Positions 24,858-31,431 of a stretch of 32,493 nucleotides of DNA are shown piece by piece. The DNA is taken from positions 1 through 32,493 of the forward strand of contig NZ_BOOF01000076.1 of assembly GCF_016863095.1 (NCBI RefSeq), read 5' to 3'. The notes under the pieces are model-generated. The model had not been told where the DNA came from and did no database searches. It saw only the letters and a program-made list of their open reading frames with translations. The position numbers and the translations under genes were made by a program. Position 1 is the stretch's first letter, and each line of letters opens with the position of its first letter. Source of the DNA: Microbispora siamensis. Its GTDB lineage: Bacteria; Actinomycetota; Actinomycetes; Streptosporangiales; Streptosporangiaceae.

Positions 24858-25730
24858 ATGACCACGCGGAAGGTCGTCGCCGGGCCGTTCGTCTCGCTGG
24901 ACGGCGTCGAGACCAGGACGCTGCACGTTCCCGGCGCGCGCCTGCACTACGAGGTCCGGGGAACGGGACCGCTGCTGCTGATGATCCCCGGCGCGCCCGC
25001 CGACGCCGGGGCGCTGGCCGGGCTCGCCGCGACCCTGTCCGACCGCTACACCGTCGTCACCTACGACCAGCGCGGCCTGTCCCGCAGCACCCTGACGGGA
25101 CCGCCCATCGACCAGGACGTCAGGGTCTTCAGCGAGGACGCCTACCGCCTGCTGGCCGCACTGGGCGACGAGCCTGCCCACGTGCTGGGCAACAGCGGCG
25201 GCGCGCTCACCGCCCTTGACCTGGCGGTGCGCCACCCCGAACGGGTGCGCGCCCTGGTCGTGCACGAGCCGCCGATCCCCGAACTGCTGCCCGACCGCGA
25301 GCACTGGCGGGCGGCGTTCCAGGACGTGTACGACACCTACCGCGACCAGGGCGCGGGCGTGGCGATGGGTAAGTTCATCGCCACCGTCGACGGGGAGAAC
25401 AGCGCTCCTCCCGCGATGCCCGATCCTGCCCAGATGCCGCCCGAGGCGCTGGAGATGATGGGCCGCGTCCAGGGCAACCTCGACCACTTCCTGGCCCACG
25501 TGCTGCTGCCCGTGCTGCGCTTCGAGCCCGACATCGCCGCGCTGCGCTCCGGTCCCGTGCCGGTCGCCGTCGGCGTCGGAGCGGCATCGCGCGACGGCGT
25601 GCCCGCGATGTCGGCCCGGGTGCTGGCCGAACGGCTCGGCGTCGAGCCGCTCGTCTTCCCCGGCGACCATCAGGGCCTGGCGCTCGACGTCGCCGCCTGC
25701 GCCGATATCATCCACGCGGCCCTCGCCTGA
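24858..25730 (+). CDS. Alpha/beta-fold hydrolase with a DHFR-like N-terminal leader
   Basis: This 290-residue alpha/beta hydrolase has strand-loop LLMIPGAPAD (40-49), YDQRGLSRS (69-77), nucleophile S113 in GNSGG (111-115) and the catalytic His in GDHQG (H271). The substrate is unknown. Residues 4-18 (RKVVAGPFVSLDGVE) do not belong to this fold. They match the opening of the RibD_C/dihydrofolate-reductase-like proteins (RKVVAG-F-SLDGV-E), so the gene seems to have been built from the start of such a gene joined to a hydrolase. GAGGAG stands 7 bases before the ATG. It is divergent from HxlR and followed 31 bases on by the DUF4287 gene. Confidence 0.88.
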   Translation: MTTRKVVAGPFVSLDGVETRTLHVPGARLHYEVRGTGPLLLMIPGAPADAGALAGLAATLSDRYTVVTYDQRGLSRSTLTGPPIDQDVRVFSEDAYRLLAALGDEPAHVLGNSGGALTALDLAVRHPERVRALVVHEPPIPELLPDREHWRAAFQDVYDTYRDQGAGVAMGKFIATVDGENSAPPAMPDPAQMPPEALEMMGRVQGNLDHFLAHVLLPVLRFEPDIAALRSGPVPVAVGVGAASRDGVPAMSARVLAERLGVEPLVFPGDHQGLALDVAACADIIHAALA

Positions 25731-25761
25731 CACCCTTCCAGCAGCAGAAAGGACCCGGGAC

Positions 25762-25968
25762 ATGACCACGCCGGCAAACGGCCCCGCCAGCTACTTCCCC
25801 GCGATCGAGAAGAAGTACGGCCGTCCCGTCCAGGAATGGATCGACCTCATCAACTCCTCGCCCCTGACCAAGCACATGGAACTCGTCGGCTGGCTCAAGT
25901 CCGAACACGGTCTCGGGCACGGCCACGCCAACGCGCTGGTCGCCCACACCCTCGCCGGCAGGAAATAG
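25762..25968 (+). CDS. DUF4287 domain protein
   Basis: This 68-residue protein has the DUF4287 pattern: FPAIEKKYGRPVQEWIDLI (12-30), then MELVGWLKSEHGLGHGHANALV (39-60). It is small, helical and soluble; its role is unknown. An AAAGGA site stands before the ATG. It is probably in the same transcript as the hydrolase and shares HxlR control (inference). Confidence 0.88.
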   Translation: MTTPANGPASYFPAIEKKYGRPVQEWIDLINSSPLTKHMELVGWLKSEHGLGHGHANALVAHTLAGRK

Positions 25969-26019
25969 GCCGGCCGGCATTCGCGCCGTACGATTCCGAC
26001 GATTGGGACCTGATCGACG

Positions 26020-26391
26020 ATGAACCGACACGACAGATCGTTCACCGGCACCCCGCGCGTGGTGCGCGCGGCGGCCCTGGCCGACGCCGACCTCGATCCG
26101 GACCCGCTCGACCCCGCCCAGGTCGTGTCCGGAGCCCCTGAGGTCCGTCACCTGGAGCTGGCGTCGGGCACGGACCTGGCGGTCGGCGTCTGGCAGCACG
26201 GCCCGGGCGTAAGCACCGACACCGAGGCGGACGAGGTCTTCGTCGTGCTCGGCGGCAGCGCGACGATCGAGGTCGAGGGCGGCCCGGTGCTCGACGTGGG
26301 CCCGGGCGACGTCGTCCTGATGCCCGGTGGCGCGCGCACCGTGTGGACGGTGCACGAGACGCTCCGCAAGGTGTACGCGGTGCGGCCCTGA
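26020..26391 (+). CDS. Small cupin-domain protein
   Basis: This 123-residue single cupin barrel resembles the Cupin_3 (ureidoglycine aminohydrolase-like) group: EADEVFVVLGGSATIEVEGG (68-87), then GPGDVVLMPGGARTVWTVHE (93-112). The first motif lacks the metal-binding His-x-His (here TDTEADE), as is common in this subgroup, so metal binding is doubtful. It begins 51 bases after the DUF4287 gene without a clear ribosome binding site. It may be the third gene of the HxlR-linked set. The function is unknown. Confidence 0.82.
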   Translation: MNRHDRSFTGTPRVVRAAALADADLDPDPLDPAQVVSGAPEVRHLELASGTDLAVGVWQHGPGVSTDTEADEVFVVLGGSATIEVEGGPVLDVGPGDVVLMPGGARTVWTVHETLRKVYAVRP

Positions 26392-26406
26392 CCACCTCAC
26401 CAGGTT

Positions 26407-26442
26407 CGCGGCGGCCTCGGCCGTGTGCCCGGGGCCGCCGCG
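26407..26442. terminator. Bidirectional hairpin terminator between cupin and DUF1080 genes
   Basis: A perfect 10-bp stem (CGCGGCGGCC and GGCCGCCGCG) with a 16-base loop fills the 57-base gap between the convergent stop codons. Confidence 0.7.
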
Positions 26443-26448
26443 CGCCGG

Positions 26449-27480
26449 TCAGCGAGTCTCGGTGAGGTCGCGCACGCGGATGTCGCGGAACGCGACGACC
26501 GAGGCGCCGTCGTGGTTCTGCAGCCCGACGTAGCCGCGCTCGAACTGCCGGCCGCTCGTACCGGGATCCGCCGGACGCCCGGGGAACGGTATGCCGGGGA
26601 CGTTGTCGAACTCGTTGATCACCTCGCCGTTGCGGATCACCGTGTAGTGCTGTCCGACCACTCGGATCTCCAGGTCGTTCCACACGCCCTTGGCGGTCGG
26701 CCTGGCGTGGGCGAGGTCGAGGTCGGCGAACCCGTACACCGATCCCGTCTTGCGCGGGTCGTCACCGCCGCCTTCCGGGGTGTCGTTGATCTGGATCTCG
26801 TGGCCGCAGTTGACCGCGACCCAGGCCGGGTCGCTCGTCTTGCACTCGGGGTTGGCCGCGGGGTCCACGCCGGGGAAGCGGACGAACACGCCGCTGTTGG
26901 AGCGAGCGTCTCCGGCCCGCTCGTCCCGGAACTTCAGGCGCAGCGAGAAGTCGCCGAACCGCTCCGCCGTGTACCAGAGCAGGCCGAGGCCGCCCCCGGC
27001 GGGCGAGTTCACGGTCACCACGGATCCGTCGTCGCGCAGGGCGAAGCCCCGGCCGCCGACGTACCCCCATTTCTCGAAGGACGCCCGCGTCCCGTCGAAG
27101 ATCGTCCGGTATGGGCTCGGGCCGTTCGGCCGCCCGATGCCGGACCGGGCCGCGGTTTTCATGAGCGTCGCCCGCTCCTGGGCACTGATCACCCCGGAGC
27201 CGGTGAGAGCCCGGGTGATCTTGCCGACATGAGCGACGAACGCGCCGTGGTCGCTCCATGCCTTCTCGTCGTCGACGAGGTCGTTGACGGTGCAGCCTCC
27301 CGCGGCGGTCCTGTTCGGGACACCGCTGTCGGCGTCCAGGAACCGGACCGTGGGCCTGGCGTCGGGAGCGGTGCACGACGCCTGCTCGGCGGTCGCCGGC
27401 GGAGCCGCCACACTCGTCGTGACGGCCATGGCGGCGAGCAGACTCCCGGTGAGCGCCGCCGCTCTTATCTGTGTACGCAT
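26449..27480 (-). CDS. Secreted DUF1080 (3-keto-disaccharide hydrolase family) protein
   Basis: The 343-residue precursor has a signal peptide (1-31, cleavage near ATA-EQA). A helical stretch (about 35-120) has two Cys (36, 63). A DUF1080 (PF06439) jelly-roll follows at about 124-337: YRTIFDGTRASFEKW, GGGLGLLWYTAERFGDF, SNSGVFVRFP, GHEIQINDT, WNDLEIRVVG and GYVGLQNHD. Family members studied in gut bacteria cleave 3-keto-glycosides. The start is ATG with GGGAGGA 8 bases upstream. It lies downstream of the secreted sugar-dehydrogenase gene in the same direction, separated by a hairpin-rich gap. The pairing suggests outer oxidation of a sugar followed by hydrolysis (inference). Confidence 0.87.
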   Translation of the reverse strand: MRTQIRAAALTGSLLAAMAVTTSVAAPPATAEQASCTAPDARPTVRFLDADSGVPNRTAAGGCTVNDLVDDEKAWSDHGAFVAHVGKITRALTGSGVISAQERATLMKTAARSGIGRPNGPSPYRTIFDGTRASFEKWGYVGGRGFALRDDGSVVTVNSPAGGGLGLLWYTAERFGDFSLRLKFRDERAGDARSNSGVFVRFPGVDPAANPECKTSDPAWVAVNCGHEIQINDTPEGGGDDPRKTGSVYGFADLDLAHARPTAKGVWNDLEIRVVGQHYTVIRNGEVINEFDNVPGIPFPGRPADPGTSGRQFERGYVGLQNHDGASVVAFRDIRVRDLTETR

Positions 27481-27513
27481 GTCGGGGTTCCTCCCTGTGG
27501 CTGGACGGCGGAT

Positions 27514-27588
27514 CGCGGGCCGTGACGGCCCGCGTGACTTCAGCGGGAGCCGGGGCGGACCGCCCCGCCGGCGCTCACACCGGCGGGG
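27514..27588 (-). terminator. Cluster of competing hairpins between the sugar dehydrogenase and DUF1080 genes
   Basis: Several perfect stems lie in 75 bases: CCCCGCCGG with CCGGCGGGG (27563-27588, 8-base loop), CGGGGCG with CGCCCCG (27551-27567) and CGCGGGCC with GGCCCGCG (27514-27534). The first two overlap and cannot form together. They can terminate or attenuate read-through from the dehydrogenase gene into the DUF1080 gene. Confidence 0.5.
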
Positions 27589-27613
27589 ATGGACCCGCCC
27601 CGGCCGCCTGCCG

Positions 27614-29743
27614 TCACCCGGCCGGCTTCAGCACCACCTCGTCACTGCCGGACAGCGCCGGCAGCCCGTCGGCGCCCGGGTCGGTGTAGGTGGCGGCGAA
27701 GACACCGGAGAGGTTGTCGTTCGCCGGGTCGTGTCCCGAGGGCACGGTGGTCGTGATGCTGCCGGTGCATCCGCTCGCGGTCGTCTGCGGGTGCCCGTGC
27801 TGGTCGTGCCCGAGGATGTAGGTCACCTGAACGCGGGAGCAGTCCACCGGCTGGTCGTCGGTCACCTTGACCTCGAACTGCACGACGTCGCCGAAGTGGA
27901 ACGGCTGCCCCTCGACCGGCTTGACGAACTCGACGACCGGCGCCTGGTTCCCGACCACGACCTCGACCTCGGCCGTGGCCGAGCGCCCGCGCTGGGGGCC
28001 GCCCACGTCGGTCACCTTCAGCGTCGCGCGGTAGACGCCGTTCTCCTGGTAGGTGAAGGTCGGGTTGGCCTCGCGCGAGTCCACCTTGCCGTCGGCGTCG
28101 AAGTCCCAGGCGTACTGGAGCCGGTCGCCGTCGGCGTCCGCGGTGCCCTCGCTGGAGAACGCGACGGTGAGCGGCGCCTTGCCATTGGTCTTGTTCGCCG
28201 ACGCCTTCGGGGCCGGCGAGTGGTTGCCGTTCTCCCCGATGTAGTCGATGCGGGCCAGCTGCGCGTCCGGGTTCTGCGAGAAGTAGCCGTCGCCGTACTC
28301 CAGGACGTAGAGCGCGCCGTCCGGGCCGAACTCCATATCCATGGCGTTGTCGAAGGTGAACGACGGCAGGACGGACTCGATCTTCGCGAGCTTGCCGTCC
28401 GCGTCCAGGCGCATGCCCTTCACCCAGTCACGCGACCACTCGTAGAGCAGCGGCACTCCGTCGTAGTACTCCGGCCAGGCCACCGGGCTGCGCCCCTGGG
28501 TCGCCTTCTTGTCGTAGTGGTAGACGGGGCCGCCCATCGGGGAGATGCCGCCCGTGCCGAGCTCGGGGAACTCGGCGGACGCGCCGTAGGTGTACCACAC
28601 GTCCGGCTGCTCGACCGGGGGAAGCTCACGCAGGCCGGTGTTGTGCGGAGAGTCGTTCACCGGGGCCGCACAGTCGAAGGGCGCGCCGGACTTGCCGGTG
28701 GCGAAGTCGAAGTCCACATAGGGGAGCTTGGCGGTCGCGCAGTACGGCCAACCGTAGTTGGACGCCTTGCGGATGACCGTCCACTTGCCGGTGCCGGCCG
28801 GCCCGCGGTTCGGGCTGGCGCGGTTCGCGTCCGGAGAGTAGTCGCCGACGTAGAGGTCGCCGTTCTCCTTGTTGATCTCGATACGGAAGGGGTTGCGCAG
28901 CCCCATCGCATAGATCTCAGGCCGGGTCTTCGCGGTGCCCGGCTTGAACAGATTGCCCTCGGGGATCGTGTAGCCGCCGCCGTCCTTGGGCTTGACGCGC
29001 AGGATCTTGCCGCGCAGGTCGTTGGTGTTGCCGGCGCTGCGCTGCGCGTCGTACGCCGGGTTGCGGCCCGGCCGCTCGTCGATGGGGGTGTAGCCGTCGG
29101 ACGCGAAGGGGTTGGTGTCGTCGCCCGTGGACAGGTAGAGGTTGCCCTCGGCGTCGAAGACGATGTCGCCGCCGACGTGGCAGCAGATGCCCCGGTCGAC
29201 CGGGACGTCGAGGATCTTCTGCTCGCTCGCCAGGTCGATCCGGCCCTTGGTGAACTCGAAGCGGGAGAGCCGGATCAGGCCCTTGAAGCGCTCCCAGTCC
29301 GACGCGGTGCCCTGGTTGGGGGCGTCGCCCTCGTTCACGTCGGGCGTCTTCGGGTCGTCGACGGGGGTGTTCAGCGGGGGCGAGTAGTAGAGGTAGACCC
29401 AGTTGTTGCCCTTGCCGAAGTTCGGGTCGAGCGCGATGCTCTGCAGGCCCTCCTCGTCGTGCTGGTACACGTCGATGGTGCCGGCCTTCGTGTTGAGGCC
29501 GGTCGCCGGGTCGTGCATCCAGACCGTTCCGGCGCGGGTGGTGTGCAGAACCCGGCCGTCGGGCAGGACGGCGAGATCCATGGGCTCGCCGGGGGTGTCG
29601 TTGAGAGTCACCTTCTGGAAGGCGGATTCCGGGGGCGCCGGACTCTCCTGCGCCGCCGCGATCGACGGCGTGGTCAAGAGGCCCGTCATAACGGCGGCCG
29701 CTGCCGCCGCCATCAGCCTGGTCCTCGTGGAGGTACCGTTCAC
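27614..29743 (-). CDS. Secreted sugar dehydrogenase (GSDH/PQQ-type propeller) with PKD domain
   Basis: The 709-residue precursor has a signal peptide (1-31). A six-bladed glucose/sorbosone-dehydrogenase propeller spans about 40-500: GLQSIALDPNFG, CCHVGGDIVFDAEGNLYLST (187-206), NDLRGKILRV, MGLRNPFRIEI (280-290), and FGPDGALYVLEYG. A PKD domain (about 508-598) follows, with YAWDFDADGKVDS and NPTFTYQENGVY. A second beta-sandwich (600-709) holds two Cys (634, 659). Related proteins oxidise sugars with PQQ or are thought to do so; binding of PQQ here is not shown by sequence alone. The start is GTG with AAGGAG 9 bases upstream. It is first in a pair with the DUF1080 protein. Confidence 0.88.
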   Translation of the reverse strand: MNGTSTRTRLMAAAAAAVMTGLLTTPSIAAAQESPAPPESAFQKVTLNDTPGEPMDLAVLPDGRVLHTTRAGTVWMHDPATGLNTKAGTIDVYQHDEEGLQSIALDPNFGKGNNWVYLYYSPPLNTPVDDPKTPDVNEGDAPNQGTASDWERFKGLIRLSRFEFTKGRIDLASEQKILDVPVDRGICCHVGGDIVFDAEGNLYLSTGDDTNPFASDGYTPIDERPGRNPAYDAQRSAGNTNDLRGKILRVKPKDGGGYTIPEGNLFKPGTAKTRPEIYAMGLRNPFRIEINKENGDLYVGDYSPDANRASPNRGPAGTGKWTVIRKASNYGWPYCATAKLPYVDFDFATGKSGAPFDCAAPVNDSPHNTGLRELPPVEQPDVWYTYGASAEFPELGTGGISPMGGPVYHYDKKATQGRSPVAWPEYYDGVPLLYEWSRDWVKGMRLDADGKLAKIESVLPSFTFDNAMDMEFGPDGALYVLEYGDGYFSQNPDAQLARIDYIGENGNHSPAPKASANKTNGKAPLTVAFSSEGTADADGDRLQYAWDFDADGKVDSREANPTFTYQENGVYRATLKVTDVGGPQRGRSATAEVEVVVGNQAPVVEFVKPVEGQPFHFGDVVQFEVKVTDDQPVDCSRVQVTYILGHDQHGHPQTTASGCTGSITTTVPSGHDPANDNLSGVFAATYTDPGADGLPALSGSDEVVLKPAG

Positions 29744-29969
29744 GTGATGCTTCTCCTTGGCCGGAGGGCGTCAGATGGGTGGCCGGGCCGCCACCCGTGC
29801 CGCGGCAACGGCAGGGAAGCGTGACGGTCCGGCCGCTCGATGAGGGGAAGACGCGCCCGCGCCGAAGCCGGCGAGGGCAGGGCCACGGAGGTCGCACTCG
29901 GAAGTGGTCGCCAGGGCGGCCGCACGCATCGTCCCTCTCGTGAGGACGCGTGCGCCGAACGCGTCGTGA

Positions 29970-30005
29970 TCGAACACTGAGTCGAACACTGAATCGAACG
30001 CTGCC
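29970..30005. repeat. 12-bp tandem repeat, three copies
   Basis: TCGAACACTGAG is followed by TCGAACACTGAA and a diverged third copy, TCGAACGCTGCC. It lies 227 bases before the sugar-dehydrogenase start, outside any supported gene. Confidence 0.7.
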
Positions 30006-30101
30006 TGGCTCAGTCGGCGTGCCACCGCCGTCGAGCGCGAGACGCCCACATTGTTACGGCCGTGCAACAGCACGGTCAATACCGCGCTTTGACTTTGACG
30101 G

Positions 30102-30117
30102 CTGACCGCTCGGTCAG
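30102..30117. promoter_or_regulatory. TetR-type palindrome
   Basis: CTGACCG-CT-CGGTCAG is a perfect 16-bp palindrome that matches the common TGACCG-n-n-CGGTCA operator style of TetR regulators. A second inverted repeat, CCGTGC-AACA-GCACGG, lies 27 bases to its left (30060-30075). No TetR gene is in the window, so the target and regulator are unknown. Confidence 0.5.
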
Positions 30118-30169
30118 GTGCCGGCGCGAGACCGGGCCGGTGTTATGAGTACTGAAACACCTACTTTCG

Positions 30170-30199
30170 TTGACATTGGGCATAAGTTCGATCTAGCGT
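30170..30199 (+). promoter_or_regulatory. Plus-strand promoter candidate with no gene behind it
   Basis: TTGACA (30170-30175), an 18-base spacer and TAGCGT (30194-30199, fitting the actinomycete TAGnnT pattern) make a good housekeeping-type promoter. The transcript would run through GTG 30210 and a GGAGG at 30235 but meets only a few codons or poor frames, then the hairpin at 30275 and the antisense side of the sulfotransferase gene. Confidence 0.45.
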
Positions 30200-30274
30200 C
30201 GCAAAACATGTGATCGATACGACAGAAGTCGTACCGGAGGTTGATCGACTCACCACAGTAGGTAGTCAAGGCTT

Positions 30275-30374
30275 GGCGTGTCGCCCGGGGCGTACGCCCG
30301 GTCGCCCGCTTCCCGTCGCGCCGAGACGGCGAGCTGGCGAGTGCCACCCGGGCGGCGGAACCGGGCGACACGCC
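30275..30374. terminator. Long two-tier hairpin downstream of the sulfotransferase gene
   Basis: The 14-base arms GGCGTGTCGCCCGG (30275-30288) and CCGGGCGACACGCC (30361-30374) are exact complements. Inside them a symmetric 6-by-6 internal loop leads to a second perfect 7-bp stem (30295-30301 with 30348-30354). A small CCGTC/GACGG hairpin lies at the centre. It begins 27 bases past the sulfotransferase stop, so it can end that transcript and also the one from the promoter at 30170. Confidence 0.55.
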
Positions 30375-30400
30375 CACTCCTGCCGCCTCCGGGCGCGCCG

Positions 30401-31108
30401 TCAGCCTCCGCGCGGGAAGGGCACGTGGACCCGGCCCTCGGTGTGCATGAGCTCGAACATCCTCCGGAGCGACGCGGCGTCGTTGAGGTGCGGGAACGGG
30501 GCGCTCGGGGGAGCGGTGACCCCGAGGAAGGCGCACAGCGGTCCCCAGCCCTCGCGCACGTCGAAGACCAGGAGCCGCTCGGCGGGAATGGCGGCCAGCA
30601 CCGCGGCGACGTGCCGGTGGTAGGCCGCGACGGCCCGCTCCTCGTCCGGCGTGTGCCCCGGCCGCCAGGTCTCGCCGAAGACCGACCCGCCGATCCGCTC
30701 GAAGAGCGGCCGGAGGCTCGTCATCGCGGCGACGACGGGACGGATGGCCTCGGGCGCCTCGTCCTCCCGCATCGGTTCGCGCGGGCCGAGCGAGCCCAGC
30801 AGCCGGAAGCTGGCGTACCAGCTGTGCGGGTCGCGGACCGTGAGGACGACCTTGGCCTCCGGATAGGCCTGTGCCAGCTCCCGCCAGAAGAAGCTGGCGG
30901 GCCAGTCCACACAGGACCGGAAGCCCTCGAAGACGCGTTCCCAGTCGGCCGCCGCGCCCGCACAGACCGGCAGCCACCGCTCGGCGAGCTCCGGGCGGAG
31001 CAGGACCTCGAAGGTGTGGTAGCAGGGCCCGAAGCCGAGCTGTTCCAGGGCCGCCTTCGTCGACGTCGTTCCGGTGCGCGGAAGTCCCGCGCCGATGACC
31101 TCCAGCAT
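30401..31108 (-). CDS. Sulfotransferase family protein
   Basis: This 235-residue protein begins MLEVIGAGLPRTGTTSTKAAL, in which GLPRTGTTS (8-16) is the loop that binds the 5'-phosphosulfate of PAPS. The second signature, VLTVRDPHSWYAS (88-100), binds the 3'-phosphate. Length and the LGFGPCYHTFEV segment place it in the Sulfotransfer_4 group, found in bacteria and some eukaryotes, with unknown acceptors. ATG 31108 has GGGAG 7 bases upstream and starts at the conserved N-terminus; longer frames add unrelated sequence. It is a single gene with no evident biosynthetic partner in the window. Confidence 0.9.
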   Translation of the reverse strand: MLEVIGAGLPRTGTTSTKAALEQLGFGPCYHTFEVLLRPELAERWLPVCAGAAADWERVFEGFRSCVDWPASFFWRELAQAYPEAKVVLTVRDPHSWYASFRLLGSLGPREPMREDEAPEAIRPVVAAMTSLRPLFERIGGSVFGETWRPGHTPDEERAVAAYHRHVAAVLAAIPAERLLVFDVREGWGPLCAFLGVTAPPSAPFPHLNDAASLRRMFELMHTEGRVHVPFPRGG

Positions 31109-31245
31109 GTCCAGGCTCCCGTCGTCGCCCCCGCCTGCCGACGCGGTAGACCATGCCCGCCCGCCGGGCGTTCTCACGGCGCGCCCGCGCCCTCACCGCG
31201 GCATGACGCGGCCTCCGCGATCTGACAATATTTCAGCGTCTCCAT

Positions 31246-31254
31246 GAAACTTTC
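31246..31254. promoter_or_regulatory. GAAA-n-TTTC box upstream of the xylan esterase gene
   Basis: GAAACTTTC is a palindrome about a central base and resembles the GAAA/TTTC boxes described before Streptomyces xylanase genes. A looser copy (GAAAGTTTT, 31349-31357) and GGAAAC (31369-31374) follow in the same 323-base gap, which otherwise holds no gene. A role in xylan-responsive control is inference. Confidence 0.4.
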
Positions 31255-31431
31255 CATAAATCGCCGGTCCTCTGACGGGCCGAAGTGCTCCTGACGTCCC
31301 CCTCTTCGCCGTCGCGAATCCCGTGATGATCTGTGGCTTGAGCCGCCAGAAAGTTTTAGGCACGCTTCGGAAACATTCATGCCGCCGGGTCCGATGGGCC
31401 GGTCGGCGCAACCGGAGGAAGGACAGCTCAC

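Larger units (their letters stand above)
29744..30400. other. 657-bp gene-free stretch with promoter, palindromes and a long hairpin
   Basis: No gene is supported on either strand. It holds a 12-bp triple repeat (29970-30005), two short palindromes (30060-30075 and 30102-30117), a plausible plus-strand promoter (30170-30199) and an elaborate hairpin (30275-30374). The stretch 30125-30270 is AT-rich for this genome. Confidence 0.5.

Noticed and set aside
29771..30079. Minus-strand open frame of 102 codons with FDSVFDSVFD repeats
   Set aside because: It runs through a tandem repeat and the promoter region, lacks a ribosome binding site and has no recognisable domain.
30275..30374. MITE or insertion sequence with terminal inverted repeats
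   Set aside because: No target-site duplication and no transposase; the position just after a stop codon fits a terminator better, so it is listed as such with the doubt stated.
31174..31431. Minus-strand open frame of 85 codons between sulfotransferase and esterase
   Set aside because: It has no ribosome site and no motifs, and covers the promoter region of the esterase gene.
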